This document shows, in pieces, positions 5,657 through 13,010 of a stretch of 16,435 bases of DNA. Each line of letters starts with the position of its first letter. The first letter of the stretch is position 1. A program made the position numbers and the translations under genes. The DNA lies in NCBI GenBank assembly GCA_964346245.1, contig CAYFUF010000030.1:1-16435 (forward strand). Direction: 5' to 3'. A model generated the notes under the pieces. It searched no databases. It was not told the DNA's origin and worked only from the letters and a program-made list of their open reading frames with translations. This DNA comes from CAYFUF01 sp964346245. GTDB taxonomy: Bacteria; Bacillota; Clostridia; Tissierellales; Peptoniphilaceae.

Positions 5657-8173
5657 TTAGATGAACAGGTTCATGTTCGAGTTATCACTATCATTGAGCA
5701 TGGTGGCGACGCCGCCGATTTTGACACCATCGATGAGCTCGTCTTTGGTCAGGCCCATGATGTCCATGGTCATCTGGCAGGCGGTGAGCTCGACGCCCAT
5801 GGACTGGGCTTCCTGGATAAGCTCTTCGAGAGAGTAGATGCCTTTTTTCTTCATGACCCCGCGAATCATTTTGGATCCGGCGCCCATGAAGTTCATCTTA
5901 GATAGGCCTAGCTTCTTAGAGCCCTTGGGCAGCATGCGGCCAAACATCTTGCCCATGGTATCCTTCTTGACTTTTGGTGCATCTTTCTTGCGAAGGATGC
6001 TGAGGCCCCAGAAGGTGAAGAACATGTGGACTTTGTTGCCCATGGCCGCCGCTCCGTTGGCGATGATGAAGCTTGCAATTGCCTTATCTAAGTCCCCGTC
6101 GAAGACGATCATGGTCTTTTCCTTTTGACGAGGCGCTTGAGGGGAGGGTTGTCTGGGGGCGTCAGTAGATTGGGCAGTGGATGGGGTGCCTTTTTGGACC
6201 ATGGCCCAAAACTTGCCCTTTCCCTCTCCCTTATCGATGAGTGTGTTGCCCGTGTTTTGGGCCCAGTTGTCGATGTCGCGCACGAAGCCGGGGTCGGTGG
6301 CGGTGATTTCGAGGATATCGCCATCGTTTATGTCCTGGATGGATTTGGCGACCTGGACGATGGGACCGGGGCAGGACAAGCCGCAGACATCTAAAATTTC
6401 AACCTTGTTAACCGGCTGCTGGGCGCTTGTCTGCTGTTCGGGGTCGGGGTCCTCTCCCTCATCCTCTTGGCCAACGATCTTGTCTTGGTCCATGCGGATG
6501 GATGGCCCACTTGCAGAGCTCGTCAAATCCTGCTCTAAGTCAAGCATGGTCCGCAAACCACCCACGAGGTTGGCTGCCTTGAACTGGTTCTGCTTGAGGA
6601 TGCGCTCAGCCACATAGCCACGCAAACCGACCGCACAGAAAGCAAGGTAGTTGCCATCCTTGTCCAGCTCATCCAGCCTGTCTCTCAGCTGGGTTAGGGG
6701 GATGTGGACAGCGCCTTCGACCGAGTGAGCCAGCACTTCCATATCTTCACGGACATCTAAGAGGATGTAGTTTTCCTCATGTGCCTTGTACTCACTGTAG
6801 GTAATCGGCTCGGATAGGCCTTCGAGGACGTTTTGCGCCGTGAAGCCCGCAAAGTTTACGGGGTCCTTGGCATTGGAATAAGGAGGCGCATAGGCTAACT
6901 CCAGCTCGGCCAAGTCGTTGACGCTTCCCTTGAAGTGGATGGTCGTTGCGATGGTATCGATGCGTTTATCGACCCCTTCATAGCCCACAATCTGTGCGCC
7001 CAGCACCTTGCCGTCAACGCCATAAATCAGCTTGAGGGACATGGGCGTTGCACCAGGATAGTAGCCCGCATGGCTCATGGGGTGGATGATGGTAACATAG
7101 TAATCCTTGTTGAGGGCCATCCCCTGCCGCATAAGCGTCTTCTCGTTAGCACCGACGCCAGCTACCGTCAAGTCGAAAATCTTAGCCACACTGCTGCCCA
7201 TCGTGCCCTCGTAGGCCTCCTTCGTCTTGCCCAGCAGGTTGCCGGCAACCAAGCGGCCTTGCTTGTTGGCCGGACCAGCCAGAGGAATCATGGTCTCGCC
7301 ACCCAAGACGTAGTCGGTGACGCCGATGACATCGCCCACGGCATAGATATCTGGATTGGAGCTTTGCAGCAAGTCATTAACCTTGATGCCGCCCCTTTCA
7401 TTGAGGTCCAAGCCAGCCTCTTTGGCCAACTCGCTGTTGGGGCGAACGCCGATGGACATGAGGACCATATCCGTTGCAATCTCGGCGCCGTCACTTGTCA
7501 TGACCGTCTTGCCCCCGTCCTTGACTCCCGCGAAGCCAGTCGAGAGCATGAGCTTGACGCCCTTAGCCACCAGGTGATTAGCGACAACCTTAGCCATATC
7601 CTCATCCAAAGGGGGCATGACTTGTGGGGCCATCTCGACGAGAGTTACCTCGATGCCCCTATCCACCAAATTTTCCGCCATCTCTAAGCCGATGAAGCCT
7701 CCGCCAACAACAACTGCCTTCTTGGGGCGCTCGGTCTTGATGTAGTCGGTGATGGCATCGACATCGGGAATCGTCCACAGGGTGAAGACCCCTGGCAAGT
7801 CCGTTCCAGGAACTGGAGGAACAAAGGGCTTAGAGCCCGTAGAAAGGAGCAGCTTGTCATAAGAAAGGCTGTACTCCTCGTCTTTATTCAAGTCCTTAAC
7901 GATGACTTCCTTGTCCTCTGGCTTGATCTTCACCACCTCATTCTTGGTGCGAATATCCACGCCATACTTGGCTTCGATGTCTTCCTTGGTGCTGACAAAG
8001 AGCGCATCCCTTCTGGCGATAGTTCCGCCCACGTAATAGGGCAGGCCACAGTTGGCAAAAGAGACATAGTCGCCTCTTTCCAACAAAATAATCTCTGCGT
8101 TCTCATCCAAACGTCTTAACCGGGCAATGGCGGTAGCACCACCAGCCACACCTCCAACAACAACCACTCTCAT
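5657..8173 (-). CDS. cdr: CoA-disulfide/persulfide reductase fused to rhodanese, TusA and DsrE domains
   Basis: The 838-residue protein has four modules. Residues 1-450 are a flavin disulfide reductase: FAD-binding GGVAGG (7-12), the CoA-disulfide reductase active site SFANCGLPYY with single redox cysteine C42, NAD(P)-binding GGGFIGLE (157-164) and YAVGDV (277-282). Residues about 457-545 are a rhodanese domain with C513 in CAVGLRG. An acidic linker leads to a TusA/SirA domain at about 592-665 (CGLSCPGP, C597 and C601). After a Pro/Gln linker comes a DsrE-like domain at about 687-838, with C799. Such proteins reduce CoA-disulfide or CoA-persulfide with NAD(P)H and pass sulfane sulfur along their own cysteines. 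All expected cysteines are present. AAAGGAGG lies seven bases upstream of the ATG. The gene follows the ArsR repressor by 47 bases, in one operon. Confidence 0.92.
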   Translation of the reverse strand: MRVVVVGGVAGGATAIARLRRLDENAEIILLERGDYVSFANCGLPYYVGGTIARRDALFVSTKEDIEAKYGVDIRTKNEVVKIKPEDKEVIVKDLNKDEEYSLSYDKLLLSTGSKPFVPPVPGTDLPGVFTLWTIPDVDAITDYIKTERPKKAVVVGGGFIGLEMAENLVDRGIEVTLVEMAPQVMPPLDEDMAKVVANHLVAKGVKLMLSTGFAGVKDGGKTVMTSDGAEIATDMVLMSIGVRPNSELAKEAGLDLNERGGIKVNDLLQSSNPDIYAVGDVIGVTDYVLGGETMIPLAGPANKQGRLVAGNLLGKTKEAYEGTMGSSVAKIFDLTVAGVGANEKTLMRQGMALNKDYYVTIIHPMSHAGYYPGATPMSLKLIYGVDGKVLGAQIVGYEGVDKRIDTIATTIHFKGSVNDLAELELAYAPPYSNAKDPVNFAGFTAQNVLEGLSEPITYSEYKAHEENYILLDVREDMEVLAHSVEGAVHIPLTQLRDRLDELDKDGNYLAFCAVGLRGYVAERILKQNQFKAANLVGGLRTMLDLEQDLTSSASGPSIRMDQDKIVGQEDEGEDPDPEQQTSAQQPVNKVEILDVCGLSCPGPIVQVAKSIQDINDGDILEITATDPGFVRDIDNWAQNTGNTLIDKGEGKGKFWAMVQKGTPSTAQSTDAPRQPSPQAPRQKEKTMIVFDGDLDKAIASFIIANGAAAMGNKVHMFFTFWGLSILRKKDAPKVKKDTMGKMFGRMLPKGSKKLGLSKMNFMGAGSKMIRGVMKKKGIYSLEELIQEAQSMGVELTACQMTMDIMGLTKDELIDGVKIGGVATMLNDSDNSNMNLFI

Positions 8174-8220
8174 CCTTTTGCCTCCTTTATAAGCTCAAAT
8201 GTCATCATTTCAACAGTTAC

Positions 8221-8511
8221 TCATGCAAATAAAACAGAGATGATTTCTTTCACCTCTTCATGTCGACAGGAATAGAAGACTTCATTGCCTTGCTTGTTGC
8301 CTTCTACAATGCCCATCCTACGTAGAACACTCAAATGTTGGGAAACACTCGATTGGCTCACGTCCATACAGGAGATGATATTGGACACATTCATTTCCCC
8401 CTTATCGTGGAGGGACTTCAGAATGCAAAGCCTAACCGGATGCGCAAGCGCCTTCAGCAAGTCTGCCTTCTGCATATAGGTTTTCTTTTCCTTCTCATTT
8501 TTTTTATTCAT
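8221..8511 (-). CDS. ArsR/SmtB-family transcriptional repressor
   Basis: A 96-residue winged-helix regulator. ADLLKALAHPVRLCILKSL (helices 1-2) and DVSQSSVSQHLSVLRRMGIV (recognition helix and wing approach, residues 50-69) are diagnostic of the ArsR family. The classical arsenic/cadmium site ELCVCDL is not present; the equivalent stretch is NIISCMDVSQ with one cysteine. Cysteines are C29, C48 and C82. Together with its position as first gene of the reductase operon, this suggests a thiol- or persulfide-responsive repressor of the BigR/SqrR kind rather than a metal sensor; this is inference. GGGGAGG lies four bases before the ATG. Its own promoter carries a long dyad, consistent with autoregulation. 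Confidence 0.9.
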   Translation of the reverse strand: MNKKNEKEKKTYMQKADLLKALAHPVRLCILKSLHDKGEMNVSNIISCMDVSQSSVSQHLSVLRRMGIVEGNKQGNEVFYSCRHEEVKEIISVLFA

Positions 8512-8530
8512 AAGACCTCCCCTGTTTCAC

Positions 8531-8568
8531 TATATTAGTATATTACCATATTCTAATATATCTAACAA
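8531..8568 (-). promoter_or_regulatory. arsR-cdr promoter overlapped by a 12-6-12 operator dyad
   Basis: On the minus strand TTGTTA (8563-8568) and TAATAT (8540-8545) are separated by 17 bases and drive the repressor and reductase genes. The arms TATATTAGTATA (8531-8542) and TATTCTAATATA (8549-8560) form an inverted repeat with one mismatch and a 6-base spacer, covering the -10 and most of the spacer. ArsR dimers typically bind AT-rich dyads in this arrangement, so binding would block RNA polymerase. Confidence 0.8.
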
Positions 8569-8572
8569 AGAA

Positions 8573-8609
8573 ATTGGCAGCAGCTGATTTCCCAAAAGCT
8601 GCTACCAAT
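8573..8609 (-). terminator. argGH operon terminator
   Basis: On the minus strand, 67 bases past the argH stop, arms 8597-8609 and 8573-8585 (core GCAGCT/AGCTGC) pair over 13 bp with one G-U wobble and an 11-base loop, then AATTTCTTTG. The arsR promoter -35 begins five bases further on, so read-through from argGH would enter the arsR operon. Confidence 0.75.
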
Positions 8610-8675
8610 TCTCTCTTCTGTGATTGTCCTATGCCGCTTCCTAGGCGTTTGAATTAGTATCGACGAAAAGGGCTC

Positions 8676-10049
8676 TCACTCCACCGCCTGCCTCAACAAG
8701 CTAATCTGCCGCTTGACTTCAAGTGGCGCTGGGCCGCCCCGGCTTGTCTTCGCCTCCAGGATGTGGGTAAGGTCGATTGCCTCATAGACATCCTCCTCGA
8801 TCAGCGGAGACTCCGCCTGAAATTCCTCCAGGCTGAGGTCCTCCAAGCCGCAATTCTTTTCAGCACAGTAAGCGACCAGGGCACCCGAGATGTGGTGGGC
8901 GTCCCTGAAGGGGACACCTTTTTTGACCAAGTAGTCCGCCAAATCCGTCGCATTGAGGTAACCCAATTTGCATGCCCTATACAAGGCGTCCGTATTGACT
9001 TTTAGGCTGTCCACCATCCCCGTCATGAGGATCAGGCAGTCTTTAGCCGTATCGATTGCCCGAAAAGCCGACTCCTTATCCTCCTGACTGTCCTTGGCAT
9101 AGGCAAGAGGAAGCCCCTTCATCATGGTCAAACCCTGCATCAGGCTGCCGTAAAGCGTACCGCTTTTGCCCCGAATGAGTTCAGCCATATCCGGATTCCT
9201 CTTCTGGGGCATGATGGACGAGCCTGTCACATAGGCATCAGCAATCTCAATAAACTGGTAGGGCTGGGAGGACCAGATGACAAACTCCTCCGCCTGGCGC
9301 GACAGGTGCATGCCTAAAATGGCAAGGGCCGCTTCCAGTTCAAGCACAAAGTCTCGGTCGGAGACGGCGTCCATGGCATTCTCCATGACCCCCTCGAAGC
9401 CCAGCAAGTCTGCCGTCTTCTGCCGGTCGATCGGAAAGGAAGACCCCGCTAGGGCGCAAGCACCCAGAGGCGACTGGTTAATCCGCTTGCGCACATCCTG
9501 CAACCTATCCTTATCTCTTTGGGCCATCATCCCGTAAGCCACCATATGGTAAGCAAAGGAGATGGGCTGGGCAGCCTGCAAGTGGGTGTAGCCCGGCATG
9601 AGGGTATGGGTGTGATCTTCGGCAAGATGGCAGAGGGCTTCGATGTAGGCATCCAAAAGGCCCAGAATCTCGTCCACCTCCTTGCGAAGATTGAGGCGAA
9701 AGTCCGTCACCACCTGGTCATTGCGGGACCTGGCCGTATGCATCCGCTTGCCTGCCTCCCCAATCCGCTTGGTCAGCTCATCCTCGATGAAGGTGTGGAT
9801 GTCCTCCGCGCTGTTATCGATGAGCAGGCTGCCGTTTGCTAGATCCGCTTGGATATCCTCCAAGCCAGAAATGATCTGGTGAACATCCGCCTGGGACAGG
9901 ACGCCTTGGTCGCCCAGCATAGTGACATGGGCAATAGAGCCTGCTATGTCCTCCTCCACCATCCGCTGGTCCACCTGGATGGAGGAATTGAACTTGTCCG
10001 CATAAGCATCCAGGTTGCCGCTTAAGCGGCCAGTCCAAAGTTTCATCAT
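8676..10049 (-). CDS. argH: Argininosuccinate lyase
   Basis: This 457-residue enzyme cleaves argininosuccinate to arginine and fumarate, the last step of arginine synthesis, as a cytoplasmic homotetramer. It has the fumarase/aspartase superfamily signatures in order: KLWTGRLSG at the start, TARSRNDQVVTDFRL (105-119), GYTHLQAAQP (153-162) with the catalytic-region His, and the flexible signature loop GSSIMPQKRNPD (276-287) containing the catalytic serine. The length is normal. The start has two tandem ATGs (10049 and 10046), with an AGG-rich stretch just upstream; I cannot tell which is used. It lies 19 bases after argG and is clearly co-transcribed under the T-box leader. Confidence 0.96.
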   Translation of the reverse strand: MMKLWTGRLSGNLDAYADKFNSSIQVDQRMVEEDIAGSIAHVTMLGDQGVLSQADVHQIISGLEDIQADLANGSLLIDNSAEDIHTFIEDELTKRIGEAGKRMHTARSRNDQVVTDFRLNLRKEVDEILGLLDAYIEALCHLAEDHTHTLMPGYTHLQAAQPISFAYHMVAYGMMAQRDKDRLQDVRKRINQSPLGACALAGSSFPIDRQKTADLLGFEGVMENAMDAVSDRDFVLELEAALAILGMHLSRQAEEFVIWSSQPYQFIEIADAYVTGSSIMPQKRNPDMAELIRGKSGTLYGSLMQGLTMMKGLPLAYAKDSQEDKESAFRAIDTAKDCLILMTGMVDSLKVNTDALYRACKLGYLNATDLADYLVKKGVPFRDAHHISGALVAYCAEKNCGLEDLSLEEFQAESPLIEEDVYEAIDLTHILEAKTSRGGPAPLEVKRQISLLRQAVE

Positions 10050-10068
10050 CTACCTGCCTTTCCTGGGC

Positions 10069-11358
10069 CTAGTCTAGCCACTTCTTGATGTGCTCTTTCT
10101 CCGCCGCTAACTTGACTACCTTGCCGCTGTCCCCAACCCGCTTAGCATGGGCAGCGATCTTGGAAGATAGGCCGTAGAGGTTAATAAAGCCCGTCGCATC
10201 CTCCTGGTTGTAGACCTCGTCGGACTCGAAAGTTGCATAATCTTCAGAATAGAGCGTGTAAGGCGACTTAGCACCAGCAAAGTAGGTGCCTCCCTTGTAG
10301 AGCTTGACCGTGACCTGTCCGGTCATGACCTCCTGAGTCGACTGAACGAAGGCGTTCAAGGCTTCCCGAAGGGGCGTGAACCACTTGCCGTTATAGACCA
10401 GCTCCCCGTACTTGAGGGCAAGGGCCTGCTTGAAGTGGAGGGTGTCCGCATCCAAGCAGATGGACTCCAGCTTGTTATGGGCGAAGTAGAGGATGGCTGC
10501 GCCAGGATTCTCGTAAACGCCTCGGGACTTCATGCCCACTAGGCGGGACTCGACGATATCGTCGATGCCGATTGCATGCTGGGCCCCCAAAGCATTGAGC
10601 TTATCCATGAGGGCAACAGGAGCTAGCTCTTCCCCATCTACCGCTACAGGAACCCCATTGTCGAAATCAATCGTCACATAGGCTGGCTCATCTGGGGCAT
10701 CCTCAGGCTTGTTCGCCCAAGTCAGCATCCGGTCCAAGTTGGCTTCATTCTCAAGGCTTTCAAGGTCCATGCCCTCGTGAGAAATATGCCAATTGTTCTC
10801 ATCCTCCGAATAATCATCCTCAGGGGTTGCGGTAATGGGAATGTTGTTGTCGATGCAGTATTGAATTTCCTCTTGGCGGCCCTTGATCTCCCAGAAACGC
10901 CAGGGGGCAATCACTTCGATGTTCTCATCTAGGGAAAGCATGGACAGTTCAAAGCGGACCTGGTCGTTACCCTTGCCGGTACAGCCGTGGACAATGACAT
11001 GGGCCCCCTCCTCTTGGGCAACCTCCACCAACTTTTTCGCGATGCTGGGTCTTGCGATAGCCGTACCCAATAAGTACACGCCCTCATACTTGGCACCTGC
11101 CTGCAGCGTGGGGAAGGCATAGTCGGTCAAAAACTCCTCCCGCAGATCGAAGCAGTAGAACTTGGAAGCCCCTGAGGCAATCGCCTTCTTTTCCAGTGCA
11201 TCCACGTCTTTCACTTGGCCATAATCGCCCGATACACAGATGACATCCTTAACCCCTTGCGCCTTCAGCCAGTGGACCAAAACCGAAGTGTCCAAACCGC
11301 CTGAATAGGCCATGATTACCTTATCCGCCTTACTTAACACATCATATTCTTTTTTCAT
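10069..11358 (-). CDS. argG: Argininosuccinate synthase
   Basis: This enzyme joins citrulline and aspartate with ATP to give argininosuccinate. The PP-loop AYSGGLDTSV (17-26) binds ATP. GTAIARP (98-104) and GCTGKGNDQVRFE (125-137) form the citrulline/aspartate site, and the C-terminal helix typical of the family follows. At 429 residues it is slightly longer than the usual ~400. The ATG is preceded by AAAGGAG with good spacing. First gene of the argGH operon, expressed behind an arginine T-box and a consensus promoter. No other arginine-pathway gene is in the window, so citrulline must come from a pathway encoded elsewhere or from uptake. Confidence 0.96.
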   Translation of the reverse strand: MKKEYDVLSKADKVIMAYSGGLDTSVLVHWLKAQGVKDVICVSGDYGQVKDVDALEKKAIASGASKFYCFDLREEFLTDYAFPTLQAGAKYEGVYLLGTAIARPSIAKKLVEVAQEEGAHVIVHGCTGKGNDQVRFELSMLSLDENIEVIAPWRFWEIKGRQEEIQYCIDNNIPITATPEDDYSEDENNWHISHEGMDLESLENEANLDRMLTWANKPEDAPDEPAYVTIDFDNGVPVAVDGEELAPVALMDKLNALGAQHAIGIDDIVESRLVGMKSRGVYENPGAAILYFAHNKLESICLDADTLHFKQALALKYGELVYNGKWFTPLREALNAFVQSTQEVMTGQVTVKLYKGGTYFAGAKSPYTLYSEDYATFESDEVYNQEDATGFINLYGLSSKIAAHAKRVGDSGKVVKLAAEKEHIKKWLD

Positions 11359-11376
11359 TTCCTTCTCCTTTGCAAT

Positions 11377-11421
11377 AAAAAAACACGATTTTCCCCCTTA
11401 ACTGGGACGAAAAATCGTGTT
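11377..11421 (-). terminator. T-box leader terminator
   Basis: On the minus strand AACACGATTTT (11411-11421) pairs with AAAATCGTGTT (11382-11392), extended inside by CCC/GGG, and is followed by seven Ts (11377-11383). It overlaps the antiterminator strands, so the two structures exclude each other. Confidence 0.9.
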
Positions 11422-11631
11422 GCCACCCGAATTCATTCCTTACTCACGTAAGAAACCTCATTGAGTACGTGTTCATACTCCTAAGCTGTAACGGGCTTTC
11501 CCGAATTAATCTCAATAGATCGACCAACTAGCTCCGAGCCTCTTTTCCCTATTTCTTCCACCGTCCCCTTCCACCCTACGGGACTCGCTGTGATTTCCAA
11601 AATAGCTACTGTTCTCTTCTTCGCTGATATT
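11377..11631 (-). promoter_or_regulatory. T-box leader of argGH, specifier AGA (arginine)
   Basis: All main T-box parts are visible on the minus strand. Stem I carries the loop-E AGTA element (in GAACAGTAGC) facing GAA-A-AGA-G, where AGA at 11541-11543 is the specifier codon for arginine. The apical part has GTCCC/GGGAC and GGTGGAAG, as in other stem I tips. The T-box itself reads GGGTGGCAACACG (11416-11428), a variant of the usual GGGTGGNACCGCG. Antiterminator: GGG, bulge TGGCAAC, then ACGA pairing with TCGT-CCC (11404-11410). The bulge TGGC would pair with the GCCA end of a tRNA, predicting discriminator G on the cognate tRNA-Arg. Uncharged tRNA-Arg would stabilise the antiterminator and switch argGH on. 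The transcript start (about 11631) is placed from the -10. Confidence 0.93.
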
Positions 11632-11637
11632 GGAAGA

Positions 11638-11666
11638 ATGTTAGCACGCAGTGCGCCTACTGTCAA
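11638..11666 (-). promoter_or_regulatory. argGH promoter
   Basis: On the minus strand a perfect TTGACA (11661-11666) and TAACAT (11638-11643) are 17 bases apart, directly before the T-box stem I. A strong sigma-A-type promoter, consistent with control by leader attenuation rather than initiation. Confidence 0.87.
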
Positions 11667-11691
11667 ATGATTTATGAAGACTTTAATTTTC

Positions 11692-11720
11692 CTGAGACTT
11701 CAGGGTAAATCTATTATAAT
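11692..11720 (+). promoter_or_regulatory. gcv operon promoter
   Basis: A perfect -10 TATAAT (11715-11720) has CTGAGA (11692-11697, four of six matches to TTGACA) 17 bases upstream. It is divergent from the argGH promoter, with the two -35 boxes only about 25 bases apart. Transcription would start near 11727 and yield a 140-base leader. Confidence 0.65.
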
Positions 11721-11726
11721 GGAAGT

Positions 11727-11867
11727 GGACCGCCTATATGGATAACGTTTGCCCAACGAGATAAGCGCTTAGGCCGGTGCCAAAAAAGGAAATGGAAAAC
11801 TATCCCTAAGACAAGCTGGTGGCTAAAGCAAGCGCTAGCATCGAATACGGAAATAAGGGAGTGAAGT
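11727..11867 (+). promoter_or_regulatory. Structured gcv leader RNA, class not recognised
   Basis: The leader can form a long helix: TGGACCGCCTA (11726-11736) pairs with TAGGCCGGTGCCA (11770-11782), with bulges at C11733 or C11734 and G79 of that arm. It encloses a small hairpin CGTT/AACG (11746-11749 with 11755-11758, loop TGCCC) and purine-rich joining strands. The segment AGCGCTT (11764-11770) can instead pair with AAGCGCT (11830-11836), giving a possible alternative fold. The usual glycine riboswitch elements (GGAGAG, CACCGAAGGGGCAA) are absent. No terminator hairpin with a T-run is visible, so any control would act on translation or stability. The gcvT ribosome binding site follows (GGGAG). 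Confidence 0.45.
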
Positions 11868-12968
11868 ATGACTGAAAAGAAGACAGCGTTGTATGATGAG
11901 CATGTTGAACTGGGTGGTCGGATGGTCCCCTATGCAGGATGGTTGCTGCCCGTGCAGTATCCAAGCGGCACCACCAAGGAGCATATGGCAGTCAGGGAAA
12001 GCTGCGGCCTATTCGATGTCTCCCACATGGGAGAAATCTTCGTCAAAGGACCTGGTGCAGAAGCCTTCTTGGATTATGTGTTGACCAATCCGATGTCAAC
12101 GCTTAAGGAAGGTCGCGTCCGCTATGCAATCCTTTGCCAAGAGGATGGAGGCAGTTTGGACGATCTGGTCGTCTACCGCTTGGGTAAGGACGATTTTATG
12201 TTGGTCGTTAACGCCGCCAATACGGATAAGGACTACGCCTGGTTGCAAGACCAGCACAAGAAGTGGACGGGCGATGAAGTAAGCCTAGAAAACAAGTCAG
12301 ACCTCTTCGGCCTGCTCGCCTTGCAGGGACTCAAAGCCAAGGAAGTCCTTGAACCTTTGGTGGAAGAAGGATGCTTACCGACCAAATTCTTTAGCTTCAG
12401 CCCTGAAATCAAGATAAAGGACAAGGTTGCCCTGATTTCGCAAACGGGTTATACCGGTGAATTCGGCTACGAGATTTACCTCCACTGGAATGATGTCCCC
12501 ACCGTCTGGGCGGCACTTTTACAGGAGAAAGAAAAGCATGGGCTGCTTCCCTGCGGCCTCGGTGCAAGAGATACCCTGAGGATGGAAGCTGGCTTGCCCC
12601 TATATGGACACGAGCTTAGCGAAGAGATTAACCCCTTGGAAGCCGGCTTAGGCTTTGCCGTCAAGCTGGACCGCCCCGCCTTCGTCGGCCAAGACGCCTT
12701 GAGTCAAGAGCTGTCCAGAACGCGTATTGGTCTGGAGATTACAGATAGGGGCATTGCAAGGGAAGACAGCGATGTCTACCTGGATGGGGAAAAGATTGGT
12801 CATGTCAGCTCGGGAACCAAGTCGCCCTATACGAAGAGGGCAATTGCCCAAGCGCTAGTCAATACGGAAGCCAATTTGAAACTCGATGATGAAGTGGAAG
12901 TCGACGTTCGTGGAAAGCGGCTTAAGGCCAAAGTGGTCGATATGCCCTTCTATGAGCGGAAGAAATAG
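11868..12968 (+). CDS. gcvT: Glycine cleavage system T protein (aminomethyltransferase)
   Basis: This 366-residue protein takes the aminomethyl group from lipoylated GcvH and, with tetrahydrofolate, releases ammonia and 5,10-methylene-THF. Family signatures in order: GLFDVSHMGE (47-56), GGSLDDLVVY (94-103) containing the catalytic aspartate, NAAN (115-118), LALQG, the TGYTGEFGYEI motif, GLGARDTLRMEAG and the C-terminal SSGTKSPY. The length is typical. GGGAG is suitably placed before the ATG. First gene of a four-gene operon in the standard Firmicute order T-H-PA-PB; the L protein (lipoamide dehydrogenase) is not in the window. Confidence 0.97.
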   Translation: MTEKKTALYDEHVELGGRMVPYAGWLLPVQYPSGTTKEHMAVRESCGLFDVSHMGEIFVKGPGAEAFLDYVLTNPMSTLKEGRVRYAILCQEDGGSLDDLVVYRLGKDDFMLVVNAANTDKDYAWLQDQHKKWTGDEVSLENKSDLFGLLALQGLKAKEVLEPLVEEGCLPTKFFSFSPEIKIKDKVALISQTGYTGEFGYEIYLHWNDVPTVWAALLQEKEKHGLLPCGLGARDTLRMEAGLPLYGHELSEEINPLEAGLGFAVKLDRPAFVGQDALSQELSRTRIGLEITDRGIAREDSDVYLDGEKIGHVSSGTKSPYTKRAIAQALVNTEANLKLDDEVEVDVRGKRLKAKVVDMPFYERKK

Positions 12969-12989
12969 TGAAAAAATAAAAAGGAGGAA

Positions 12990-13001
12990 GTGGGTAACCA
13001 C
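12990..13001 (+). promoter_or_regulatory. Tetraloop hairpin between the gcvH ribosome binding site and ATG
   Basis: GTGGGTAACCAC folds as a perfect 4-bp stem GTGG/CCAC closed by the GNRA tetraloop GTAA. It sits between AAGGAGG (12981-12987) and the ATG at 13011. The linear spacing of 23 bases is too long for initiation, but folding reduces it to about 11. The hairpin starts at a GTG that is itself an in-frame alternative start only two bases from the AAGGAGG. Confidence 0.55.
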
Positions 13002-13010
13002 GAAAACAAG

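Noticed and set aside
6935..7687. 250-codon open frame on the plus strand
   Set aside because: It lies wholly antisense to the well-conserved reductase gene, has no ribosome binding site or recognisable domain, and is explained by codon bias of the real gene.
8221..8511. Arsenic-resistance (arsRBC) locus
   Set aside because: No arsenite pump or arsenate reductase is present, and the repressor lacks the CVC metal-binding pair.
11721..11867. Glycine riboswitch upstream of gcvT
   Set aside because: Expected by context, but the conserved glycine-aptamer strings (GGAGAG; CACCGAAGGGGCAA) are absent, so I describe only an unclassified structured leader.
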